From contig JAEYTW010000528.1 in assembly GCA_023433835.1 (NCBI GenBank), positions 1 through 10,828 on the forward strand: DNA of 10,828 nucleotides. The letters are read 5' to 3'. Under the pieces are notes generated by a model. It saw only the letters and a program-made list of their open reading frames with translations, was not told where the DNA came from and made no database searches. Numbering within the stretch: position 1 is the first letter of the stretch; every line of letters begins with the position of its first letter. This stretch comes from Pseudomonadota bacterium (lineage in GTDB: Bacteria; Pseudomonadota; Alphaproteobacteria; Ferrovibrionales; Ferrovibrionaceae). Both the position numbers and the translations under genes were made by a program. Positions 1 to 5,817 of the stretch are shown piece by piece.

Positions 1-96
1 GCGCCGCACCGTGCCTTCGGCCACGGCGGGGCGGCCGGCGAAGCGGCGGCCGGCCCCGGCCATCGCCGCCGCGACATGCAGGTCAGCCGCGGTCAT
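1..96 (-). CDS. Probable acyl-CoA ligase (AMP-binding), N-terminal fragment
   Basis: Only the first 32 codons lie in the window; the gene runs off the left edge. The ATG (complement of 94-96) sits inside the end of the thiolase gene, giving a 14-bp overlap in another frame, as in a tightly packed operon. The fragment starts MTAADLHVAAAM and later reads RFAGRPAVAEGTVRR. This resembles the N-terminus of AMP-binding ligases, where a helix is followed by a 'xPDRPAVxxGxRxxTYAEL' segment. No catalytic motif is inside the window, so the assignment rests on this short resemblance and on the neighbouring thiolase and DUF35 genes. It could instead be another catabolic enzyme with an Ala/Arg-rich N-terminus. 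The reading frame is fairly likely; the function is tentative. Confidence 0.42.
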   Translation of the reverse strand, partial: MTAADLHVAAAMAGAGRRFAGRPAVAEGTVRR

Positions 97-1219
97 TGGC
101 CAGGATCACCGTGCCGGCCGCGGCGAACATGCCGCCGATGCCGTGAGCCAGGGAAACCTCGACGCCGGGCACCTGGGCCGGGGCGATCCCGCGCAGCTGC
201 CGCACGCTTTCCTGGATCGCATACATGCCATAGCGGCCGGTATGGGTATAGCTCAGGCCCCCGCCGTTGGTATTGACCGGCAGGCTGCCGCCCGGCGCGC
301 TGGCCCGGCTGGCGAAGAAGGCCCCGGCCTCGCCGGGCTTGACGAAACCCAGCGCCTCCAGCGCGAAGATCGGCAGATGGGCGAAGGCGTCGTAGAGCAT
401 CAGGTGATCGACCTCCGATCGCGCGATGCCCGCCGCGGCAAAGGCCATTTCCCCCGACCGGCGGAAGACATCGGCCTGGGTATAGTCCGGCATCTGGCTG
501 ACCATGACCGGCCCGAAGGCCTCGCCCGCGCCCAGCACGTGGATCGGCTTCTGCTTTCCATCCTTCGCCCGGTCGGCGGCGGTCAGGATCAGCGCGCCGC
601 CGCCGTCGGTGACGACGCAGCATTCCGGCAGATGCACCGGCCAGGCGATCAGCCGCGAGGCCAGTACGTCGTCGACCATCAGGGGCTTGCGCGCCCAGGC
701 GCGCGGGTTGCGCATCGCCCAGTCGCGCTGGACCACCGCGACCGAGGCGAGCTGTTCCGAGGTCAGCCCGTATTTCGCCATGTAGCGGGCGATCGGCATG
801 GTCAGTGCGGTGACCGGGCCGATGGTGCCGTAGGGCAGTTCGAACTGCTTGTGCAGATCGGTGAACTGCATGTCGACCGGGCCGCGGCCGGTGCCCGACC
901 GGCCGCTTTCGCCATGCACGACCAGCACGGTCTTGCACAGCCCCGCCCGGATCGCCGCGGCGGCATGGCGGATATGCAGCATGTTGCTGCAGCCGCCGAC
1001 GTCGGTGCCGTCGAGCCACTTCGCCTCGATGCCGAGATAGTCGCAGACCAGGCTGGGCAGTTCGGTCGCCACCGCCACCCCGTCGATGTCGCGCACCGTG
1101 AGGCCGGCGTCGTCGAGCGCGTTGAGCGCCGCGTCGGCGATCAGCTGGATCTGCGCCATGTCGGGCAGGGCGCCGATGCGCGTGGTTTCGGCCGCGCCGA
1201 TGATCGCGATGCCGGTCAT
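83..1219 (-). CDS. SCPx/lipid-transfer-type thiolase (acetyl-CoA acetyltransferase family)
   Basis: This 378-residue protein has the thiolase fold: the N-terminus TGIAIIGAAET, a VGGCSN segment at about 74-79, YDAF at 276-279, a glycine-rich NTNGGG...THTG stretch around 316-328 with His326, and AHGIGGM at 358-364. Members of this non-canonical branch catalyse thiolytic or retro-aldol C-C cleavage of acyl-CoAs and usually need a DUF35 partner; Ltp2 with ChsH2 in steroid side-chain degradation is the known precedent. Canonical biosynthetic thiolases have a CxSG nucleophile loop, NEAF and a C-terminal CxGGG cysteine. Here the last is AHGIGG, and the nucleophile loop has Cys77 in a shifted context. 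The ATG overlaps the TGA of the upstream DUF35 gene (ATGA), implying translational coupling and probably a complex. The family is clear; substrate and exact reaction are not. Longer upstream starts would run through the DUF35 gene and are rejected. Confidence 0.88.
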   Translation of the reverse strand: MTGIAIIGAAETTRIGALPDMAQIQLIADAALNALDDAGLTVRDIDGVAVATELPSLVCDYLGIEAKWLDGTDVGGCSNMLHIRHAAAAIRAGLCKTVLVVHGESGRSGTGRGPVDMQFTDLHKQFELPYGTIGPVTALTMPIARYMAKYGLTSEQLASVAVVQRDWAMRNPRAWARKPLMVDDVLASRLIAWPVHLPECCVVTDGGGALILTAADRAKDGKQKPIHVLGAGEAFGPVMVSQMPDYTQADVFRRSGEMAFAAAGIARSEVDHLMLYDAFAHLPIFALEALGFVKPGEAGAFFASRASAPGGSLPVNTNGGGLSYTHTGRYGMYAIQESVRQLRGIAPAQVPGVEVSLAHGIGGMFAAAGTVILANDRG

Positions 1220-1617
1220 GACGCCGGCCGGAAATGCAGGAGGGTGGTGCCGTCGGCCACGGGCTGGAACACCGCCGTCAGGGTCATGTCGATCTTCAGC
1301 GCCTCGGGCGTTGCCGGGCAACCGACGATGTTGGTCATCAGCCGCGGGCCCTCGGCCAGCTCGGCCACCGCCACCGCATAGGGCGGGGCAAAGCCGGGTG
1401 CGGGCAGGTGGCTGATCACGTAGGAATAAAGGCTGGCACGCCCCGAGGCCCTGATGATGGCGATATCGGTGCCGCCGCAGCGCGGGCAGAACGGGCGGGG
1501 CGGGAAGTAGGCCTGGTCGCAGGGACCGCAATGCTGCAGGCGAATCTCGCCCGCTGCCAGGCCCTCCCAGTAATGCCGGGTTTCGGGGCTGGGGTTCGGC
1601 AATGGCCGCTCGCTCAT
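1216..1617 (-). CDS. DUF35 OB-fold protein with zinc ribbon (thiolase partner)
   Basis: This 133-residue protein has the DUF35 layout: an N-terminal helix (ETRHYWEGLAAGEIRLQHC), a rubredoxin-like zinc ribbon with Cys30, Cys33, Cys44 and Cys47 (CxxC-x10-CxxC), then an OB-fold (ASGRASLYSYVISH... to LLHFRPAS). Such proteins bind the acyl-CoA tail and activate partner thiolases or aldolases, as ChsH2 does for Ltp2, and the DUF35 subunit of the archaeal thiolase/HMG-CoA synthase complex. The start at 1617 was chosen because GGGAAG (complement of 1626-1631) lies 8 bases upstream and the protein then begins at the usual family position. An in-frame ATG 21 codons upstream would add an unconserved tail. 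It is the first gene of the leftward operon and overlaps the thiolase start by 4 bp. Confidence 0.9.
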   Translation of the reverse strand: MSERPLPNPSPETRHYWEGLAAGEIRLQHCGPCDQAYFPPRPFCPRCGGTDIAIIRASGRASLYSYVISHLPAPGFAPPYAVAVAELAEGPRLMTNIVGCPATPEALKIDMTLTAVFQPVADGTTLLHFRPAS

Positions 1618-1625
1618 CCGCGTTT

Positions 1626-1631
1626 CTTCCC
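1626..1631 (-). promoter_or_regulatory. Ribosome binding site of the DUF35 gene
   Basis: The leftward strand reads GGGAAG followed by 8 bases and ATG at 1617. It decides between this start and the in-frame ATG at 1680. The leader GAAACGC just before the start resembles that of the CMD-like gene at 5738. Confidence 0.6.
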
Positions 1632-1655
1632 TGATGTTATCGCTATTTCGTCTGA

Positions 1656-1677
1656 TGAACCATATTGCGATGGTTGA
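1656..1677. promoter_or_regulatory. Operator-like inverted repeat
   Basis: The arms are TGAACCAT and ATGGTTGA, separated by ATTGCG. They match at 7 of 8 positions, and the inner six (AACCAT/ATGGTT) are perfect. The right arm overlaps the TTGACA box of the rightward promoter candidate, so a bound dimer could block or gate transcription toward the binding-protein gene and, being central, toward the leftward operon. Size and symmetry suit a TetR, MarR or GntR dimer; the family cannot be told from sequence. Confidence 0.5.
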
Positions 1678-1701
1678 CACAGGCGACCCGGTCGGTATCG
1701 T
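1674..1701 (+). promoter_or_regulatory. Candidate sigma70-type promoter for the transporter operon
   Basis: A perfect TTGACA -35 box (1674-1679) is followed by a 16-bp spacer and TATCGT (1696-1701), a 4-of-6 match to the -10 consensus. This would leave a leader of roughly 45-50 bases before the binding-protein ATG at 1756. The weak -10 box and overlap with the dyad suggest a regulated promoter. No comparably good pair was found on the other strand. Confidence 0.4.
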
Positions 1702-1711
1702 AAAACTTAGA

Positions 1712-1740
1712 GATCGAAGAATTCAAGAAATCCGATCGAA
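1712..1740 (+). repeat. GATCGAA direct repeat pair
   Basis: GATCGAA occurs at 1712-1718 and 1734-1740, 22 bp (about two helical turns) apart, inside the predicted 5' leader of the transporter transcript. It could be a tandem protein site or chance; only two copies are present. Confidence 0.25.
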
Positions 1741-1745
1741 CCCTG

Positions 1746-1750
1746 GGAGG
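1746..1750 (+). promoter_or_regulatory. Ribosome binding site of the substrate-binding protein
   Basis: GGAGG within a GGGAGGGG run (1745-1752) lies 5 bases before the ATG at 1756. It is a strong Shine-Dalgarno sequence that fixes this start just ahead of a signal peptide. Confidence 0.75.
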
Positions 1751-1755
1751 GGACA

Positions 1756-3336
1756 ATGCTGGAAGGGCTGAAGGCGCCGATCATGGCGCTCGCGACGGCG
1801 TGCGCTCTGGCCATCATCCAATCGCCGGCCGCGGCGCGTGACCTGCGCGTCGGCATGCCGATCGAGACGACCTCGATCGACCCCGCCGCGATGGTGGTGC
1901 CCTACAATGCCTCGATCTCGCTGCATCTCTACGACGGACTGATCCGCCGCGCGCCGGACATGAAGCTGGAGCCGGGCCTTGCCACCGCCTGGAAGGCGGT
2001 GGACGACACCACCTGGGAATTTACGCTCCGCCCCGGCGTGAAGTGGCATGACGGCAGCGACTTCACCGCCAGCGACGTGATCGGCACGATCGAACGGATC
2101 AAGGCGCTGGACGTGCCGGTCTCCTTCCGCCTCTACACCTCGTCGATCACCGCGATGGAGGCGCCCGAGCCGCTGAAGCTGATCGTGCGCACCAACGGCC
2201 CGGATCCGGTGCTGCCCGGCAAGCTGTCCTTCCTGTTCATCATCCCCGCCAGGTTCAAGGATGCGCCGGCGGCCGACTTCAACTCGGGCAAGGCCGCCAT
2301 CGGCACCGGCCCCTACAAGTTCGGCGACTACGTGCAGGGCCAGCGCGTGACGGTGCAGAAGTTCGACGGCTATTGGGACAAGCCGGCGGCCTTCGATCGC
2401 ATCGTCTTCCGCACCATCCCCAACGATGCCGCGCGCGTCGCCGGCATTCTCGCCAACGACGTCGACGCGATCCTCGACGTGCCGCCGGGCGACGTGCCGC
2501 AGCTGAAGCGCAATTCGGCCCTGACCGTCACGGTCGGGCCGCAGGACCGGGTGATCTCGTTCTATTCGAACTTCGGCAGCTCGATCAGGTTCGTGCGCGG
2601 CGCCGATGGCAAGCCGCTGACCGAGAACCCGTTCCGCGACCTGCGGGTGCGCCAGGCGATGTCCAAGGCGATCGACCGCGAGGCGATCCTCGACAAGGTG
2701 CTGGAAGGCCTCGGCGAGACCGCCTCGCAGATCTTCCCCTCGACCTATGCCGGCGCCTCGCCCAGCCTGAAGGTCGAAGCCTACGACCCGGCCGGCGCCC
2801 GGAAGCTGCTGGCCGATGCGGGCTACCCCAAGGGCTTCGGCCTGACCATGCAATGCACCTCGGGCCGCTTCCTGCGCGACCGCGAGGTCTGCGAGACCGT
2901 GGCGGCGATGCTGTCCCAGGTCGGGCTGCAGGTCGAGGTCCAGGCCCTGCCGTTCGCCGTGCACACCCAGCAGCGCCTGACCAAGGAGCTGAACTTCTAC
3001 ATGTATTCCGGCGGCACCGGCTGGGGCGAGATCCTCAACACCTTCATCGCCGTGGCGCCGACGCCCAACGCCCAGCTGCGCGTCGGCAGCGCCAACTCCA
3101 ACAACTACTCCAATCCGGAAGTCGACAAGCTGCTGATCGAGGCGACCAGAACGATCGACGACAAGGCGCGCTGGGGCATGGAGGCGCAGGCGATGGACAT
3201 CTACGTGGGCAAGGACGCCGCCGCCGCGCCCGTCTATCGCCAGGTCACCATCGTCGCGACGCGCAAGGGCCTGCGCTACGTGACGCGCGAGGACGGCATG
3301 TTCAACGCCCTGCACATGACGGCCGAGGGCAAGTAG
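1756..3336 (+). CDS. ABC transporter substrate-binding protein, family 5 (SBP_bac_5)
   Basis: This 526-residue periplasmic protein should capture the ligand and deliver it to the two permeases encoded next. A Sec signal peptide covers residues 1-27, with hydrophobic core IMALATACALAII and Ala-x-Ala before Arg28; Cys16 is not in a lipobox, so it should be soluble rather than a lipoprotein. Family-5 hallmarks follow: WEFTLRPGVKWHDG (87-100), GTGPYKF (183-189) and FRDLRVRQAMSKAIDREAI (293-311). Length is normal. In peptide-binding relatives (DppA, OppA) a loop with Asp408/Asp419 holds the ligand amino group. By eye the equivalent here is GGTGWGEILNTF (419-430), with Trp423 where that Asp should be. 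That points to a ligand other than an ordinary peptide, an inference that depends on the alignment. The stop is 4 bases before the first permease, so the genes are one operon. Confidence 0.92.
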   Translation: MLEGLKAPIMALATACALAIIQSPAAARDLRVGMPIETTSIDPAAMVVPYNASISLHLYDGLIRRAPDMKLEPGLATAWKAVDDTTWEFTLRPGVKWHDGSDFTASDVIGTIERIKALDVPVSFRLYTSSITAMEAPEPLKLIVRTNGPDPVLPGKLSFLFIIPARFKDAPAADFNSGKAAIGTGPYKFGDYVQGQRVTVQKFDGYWDKPAAFDRIVFRTIPNDAARVAGILANDVDAILDVPPGDVPQLKRNSALTVTVGPQDRVISFYSNFGSSIRFVRGADGKPLTENPFRDLRVRQAMSKAIDREAILDKVLEGLGETASQIFPSTYAGASPSLKVEAYDPAGARKLLADAGYPKGFGLTMQCTSGRFLRDREVCETVAAMLSQVGLQVEVQALPFAVHTQQRLTKELNFYMYSGGTGWGEILNTFIAVAPTPNAQLRVGSANSNNYSNPEVDKLLIEATRTIDDKARWGMEAQAMDIYVGKDAAAAPVYRQVTIVATRKGLRYVTREDGMFNALHMTAEGK

Positions 3337-3340
3337 GCGG

Positions 3341-4333
3341 ATGATCGCCTACGTCCTGGCGCGGGTGACGGCGGCGCTGCTGACGATACTGGTGCTGTCG
3401 GCAGTGCTGTTCGTCGCCCTGTTCGCGCTGGGCGACCCGGTCGACGTCATGGCCTCGCCCGAGGCGACCGAAATCGAGCGGGCCCAGATCCGCCAGTCGC
3501 TCGGCCTCGACCGTCCGCTGATCGAGCAATACGGCAGGTTCCTCAAGGGCCTTGCGTCAGGCGATCTCGGCCAGTCCTTCGTGTTCAAGCGGCCGGTCAT
3601 CGAGGTGATCTTCGAGCGGATGCCGGCGACGGTCGAACTGGCGCTGGCCGCCTTCCTGCTGGCGCTGGCCATCGGCATCCCGCTCGGCATGTATGCCGGT
3701 GTCAGGCCGCAATCGCGGCTGGCCAAGACCGCGATGGGCGCCTCGATCCTCGGCATCAGCCTGCCGTCGTTCTGGATCGGCATCCTGCTGATCCTGGTCT
3801 TCGGCGTCTGGCTGGGCTGGCTGCCGACCGGCGGGCGAGGCGATCCCGTCATGATCGCCGGTATCGACGCGAGCTTCCTGACGCTCGACGGGCTTGCGCA
3901 TCTGGCGTTGCCGGCCCTGAACCTCGCCTTGTTCAAGATCGCGCTGGTGATGCGGCTGACGCGCGCCGGCACGCGCGAGATCGTGCTGCTCGACTATGTC
4001 CGCTTCGCCCGGGCCAAGGGGCTGGCGCCGTCGCGCGTCTACGGCGTGCACGTGCTGAAGAACCTGATGATCCCGGTCGTCACCGTGCTGGGCCTCGAAT
4101 TCGGCAACATGATCGCCTACACCACGGTGACCGAGACGATGTTCTCTTGGCCCGGCATCGGCAAGCTGCTGATCGATTCGATCAATGCGCTCGATCGCCC
4201 GGTGGTGGTGGCCTATATCCTCGTCATCGTCACGCTGTTTGCGATCCTCAACCTGATCGTCGACCTGAGCTACCTCGTGCTCGACCCGCGGCTGCGCGGC
4301 GGGAGCGGACGGCTTTCGGGCAAGCCGGCATGA
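3341..4333 (+). CDS. ABC transporter permease, DppB/OppB type
   Basis: This 330-residue inner-membrane permease forms one half of the translocation channel. An N-terminal membrane segment (about 9-30) precedes a periplasmic region with the family's SLGLDRPLIEQYGRFLKGLASGDLG pattern (in pieces at about 53-77). Further segments lie at about 97-120, 132-160, 183-205, 245-265 and 288-312. The cytoplasmic EAA loop that docks on the ATPase is DYVRFARAKGLAPSRV (218-233), and SWPGIGKLLIDSI (269-281) is also typical. The ATG is 4 bases past the binding-protein stop with only a poorly spaced purine run (GAGGGC near 3324), so translation may be coupled. Its own TGA overlaps the next ATG. Family assignment is firm; substrate is not visible here. 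Confidence 0.93.
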   Translation: MIAYVLARVTAALLTILVLSAVLFVALFALGDPVDVMASPEATEIERAQIRQSLGLDRPLIEQYGRFLKGLASGDLGQSFVFKRPVIEVIFERMPATVELALAAFLLALAIGIPLGMYAGVRPQSRLAKTAMGASILGISLPSFWIGILLILVFGVWLGWLPTGGRGDPVMIAGIDASFLTLDGLAHLALPALNLALFKIALVMRLTRAGTREIVLLDYVRFARAKGLAPSRVYGVHVLKNLMIPVVTVLGLEFGNMIAYTTVTETMFSWPGIGKLLIDSINALDRPVVVAYILVIVTLFAILNLIVDLSYLVLDPRLRGGSGRLSGKPA

Positions 4334-5211
4334 GCCGGCGGCGCGGCCTGCTGGCCGAGGCGGCCAGGCGCTTCGCCGACAGCCCGCTGGCGGTCGCGGC
4401 CGGCATCCTGCTGCTCCTCGTCATCATCGTCGCCATCCTGGCGCCCTGGATCGTGCCGCAGGATCCTTACGATCTGACCAGGCTCAGTGTGATGAACAGC
4501 CGCCTGGCGCCCTGGTCGACCGGCCGCGACGGCACGTTCTACCTGCTCGGCACCGATCAGCAGGGGCGCGACATGCTCAGTGTGATGGCCTACGGCCTCA
4601 GGGTCAGCCTGTTCGTCGCCTTCGTCAGCGTCGGCATCGCCGTCGTCATCGGCTGTGCCGTCGGGCTGGTCGCCGCCTACGCCGGTGGTGCGGTCGAACT
4701 GGTGCTGATGCGCATCGTCGATGTTCAGCTGGGCATTCCCGCGATCCTGCTGGCCATCATCATCCTGGCAGTGCTGGGGCAAGGCGTCGACAAGACCATC
4801 CTGGCGCTGACCCTGACGCAATATGCCTATTTCGCCCGCACGGTGCGCGGCCAGGCGCTGGTCGAACGCCAGCGCGACTATGTCGCGGCGGCCGAGGGGC
4901 TGGGCTTGCCGGTGCGCCGCATATTGTGGCGCCACGTACTGCCGAACTGCCTGCCGCCTGTCATCGTGGTGGCGACGTTGCACGCCGCCGGCTCGATCTC
5001 GCTGGAGGCGACCCTGTCGTTCCTCGGCCTTGGCGTGCCGGTGACGCGCCCGTCGCTCGGCATGGTCATCGCCAACGGCTTTCAGTACCTCTTGAGCGGC
5101 CGCTACTGGATCTCGTTCTTCCCCGGCGTGCTCTTGATGCTGGTGCTGATCGCCATCAACCTGGTCGGCGATCAGCTTCGCGATGCCTTGAACCCGCGGC
5201 TGCAGCAATGA
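4330..5211 (+). CDS. ABC transporter permease, DppC/OppC type
   Basis: This 293-residue second permease pairs with the DppB-like protein. Residues 19-42 are the first membrane segment, ending in the family's APWIVPQDPYD. The conserved LGTDQQGRDMLSVMAYGL signature is at 73-90, the EAA loop RDYVAAAEGLGLPVRRIL at 182-199 with RHVLPN after it, and DQLRDALNPRL closes the protein (281-291). The start was placed at the ATG overlapping the upstream TGA (ATGA). An ATG 61 codons earlier in the same frame would add an arginine-rich tail lying wholly over the first permease gene and is rejected. The gene ends 5 bases from the end of the oppositely oriented CMD-like gene, so the ATPase gene does not follow directly, unlike in most dpp/opp operons. 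Confidence 0.93.
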   Translation: MSRRRGLLAEAARRFADSPLAVAAGILLLLVIIVAILAPWIVPQDPYDLTRLSVMNSRLAPWSTGRDGTFYLLGTDQQGRDMLSVMAYGLRVSLFVAFVSVGIAVVIGCAVGLVAAYAGGAVELVLMRIVDVQLGIPAILLAIIILAVLGQGVDKTILALTLTQYAYFARTVRGQALVERQRDYVAAAEGLGLPVRRILWRHVLPNCLPPVIVVATLHAAGSISLEATLSFLGLGVPVTRPSLGMVIANGFQYLLSGRYWISFFPGVLLMLVLIAINLVGDQLRDALNPRLQQ

Positions 5212-5216
5212 CCCGC

Positions 5217-5738
5217 CTACAGCGAGTCCGGATCGATCTCGACCCCGAAGGTTTCGAGGAAGCGGCAGACGCTCATGTAATAACCGATGGTGATGGCGAG
5301 CTCGACCAGCGCGCGATGGCCGAGGCGGGCGACCAGCGGGTCGAAGGTGGCGTCCGATGCCCTGACGTTCGCTACCATGTCGTCGGTGAAGCGCAGCACC
5401 TCGCGCGCCGCATCCGACAGCGACGGGTCGTCGAATTTCCCGGCCTCGACCGCGTCGATCTGGCCGTCAGACATGCCGAGGCGGCGGGCGATGCGCTTAT
5501 GGGCATGCACCTCATAGGACGCCTTCGACAGGATGCCGACGCGCAGGATGGCCAGCTCGCGCAGGATCGGGTCGATCTCGACGTCGTAGCGCAGCGTCAC
5601 CGCCATGCGCACGAAGGCATCGGCGGCCGGGCCGGCATGGCCCAGCATGCGGTGGATGTTGCGGTTGTTGCGGCGGGCCAGGATTTCCTTGGTCTGCCAG
5701 GCGCAATTTTCGGGGTCGACATAGGGGATGCGGGCCAT
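5217..5738 (-). CDS. Carboxymuconolactone decarboxylase (CMD)/AhpD-like protein, non-redox type
   Basis: This 173-residue all-helical protein matches the CMD family: ILRELAILRVGILSKASYEV around 58-77, then HAHKRIARRLGMSDGQIDAV (78-97), corresponding to the usual 'YEWxxHxRIAxxxGls' core, and a C-terminal helix LVELAITIGYYMSVCRFLE (144-162). AhpD peroxidases use a CxxC pair in the core; here the core has no cysteine (only Cys12 and Cys158 exist), so peroxidase activity is unlikely and a lyase, hydrolase or decarboxylase-type role in catabolism is more probable. The start is fixed by GGAGG 8 bases upstream (complement of 5747-5751). It is a single leftward gene wedged between the permease and ATPase genes of the transporter. 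Its substrate is unknown. Confidence 0.85.
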   Translation of the reverse strand: MARIPYVDPENCAWQTKEILARRNNRNIHRMLGHAGPAADAFVRMAVTLRYDVEIDPILRELAILRVGILSKASYEVHAHKRIARRLGMSDGQIDAVEAGKFDDPSLSDAAREVLRFTDDMVANVRASDATFDPLVARLGHRALVELAITIGYYMSVCRFLETFGVEIDPDSL

Positions 5739-5817
5739 CTGCGTTTCCTCCGGTGTGTTTGGCCCGATCGTAAGCCGGCGCCATGAACACGCAAGCCAAA
5801 TATCGGAATTTATTCTT
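5739..5817. promoter_or_regulatory. Divergent spacer between CMD-like and ATPase genes
   Basis: These 79 bases must carry the leftward promoter for the CMD-like gene and probably an internal promoter for the ATPase-ligase pair, because the upstream permeases are separated from it by an opposing gene. A weak leftward box pair is TTGCGT (complement of 5789-5794), 16 bp, TACGAT (complement of 5767-5772). A perfect TTTGGC/GCCAAA inverted repeat (5758-5763 and 5795-5800) has arms far apart (31-bp gap). The last 25 bases before the ATPase ATG are strikingly AT-rich. No good rightward -35/-10 pair was found. Confidence 0.5.
5747..5751 (-). promoter_or_regulatory. Ribosome binding site of the CMD-like gene
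   Basis: The leftward strand reads GGAGG, AAACGCAG, then ATG at 5738. This strong site selects that start over longer in-frame extensions that run into the ATPase gene. Confidence 0.7.

Larger units (their letters stand above)
1618..1755. promoter_or_regulatory. Divergent intergenic region, catabolic operon / transporter operon
   Basis: These 138 bases separate the leftward DUF35-thiolase operon from the rightward transporter genes and are visibly more AT-rich than the flanking genes. They contain a 22-bp dyad (1656-1677), a sigma70-like box pair (1674-1701), two CTGATG hexamers 21 bp apart (1631 and 1652) and two GATCGAA heptamers 22 bp apart (1712 and 1734). Both operons must be transcribed from here unless the leftward one reads from elsewhere. 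No regulator gene is in the window. Confidence 0.7.

Noticed and set aside
11..1381. Rightward 456-codon open frame opposite the thiolase and DUF35 genes
   Set aside because: Low-complexity Arg/Gly/Asp/His-rich translation antisense to two clear family members; a composition artefact.
1786..1836. Lipoprotein signal in the substrate-binding protein
   Set aside because: Cys16 lies inside the hydrophobic core without an L-x-[GA]-C lipobox; the Ala-x-Ala site before Arg28 fits ordinary Sec cleavage.
1723..3315. Leftward 530-codon open frame opposite the substrate-binding protein
   Set aside because: Mirror frame of a well-supported gene; no motif and an unusual composition.
4147..4329. 61-codon upstream extension of the second permease
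   Set aside because: It lies wholly within the first permease gene in another frame and is arginine-rich; the ATG at 4330 with the ATGA overlap gives the family-typical N-terminus.
5758..5800. TTTGGC/GCCAAA inverted repeat in the second divergent spacer as an operator
   Set aside because: The 6-bp arms are 31 bp apart, unlike a simple dimer site, and similar pairs arise by chance; kept only as a remark in the spacer entry.
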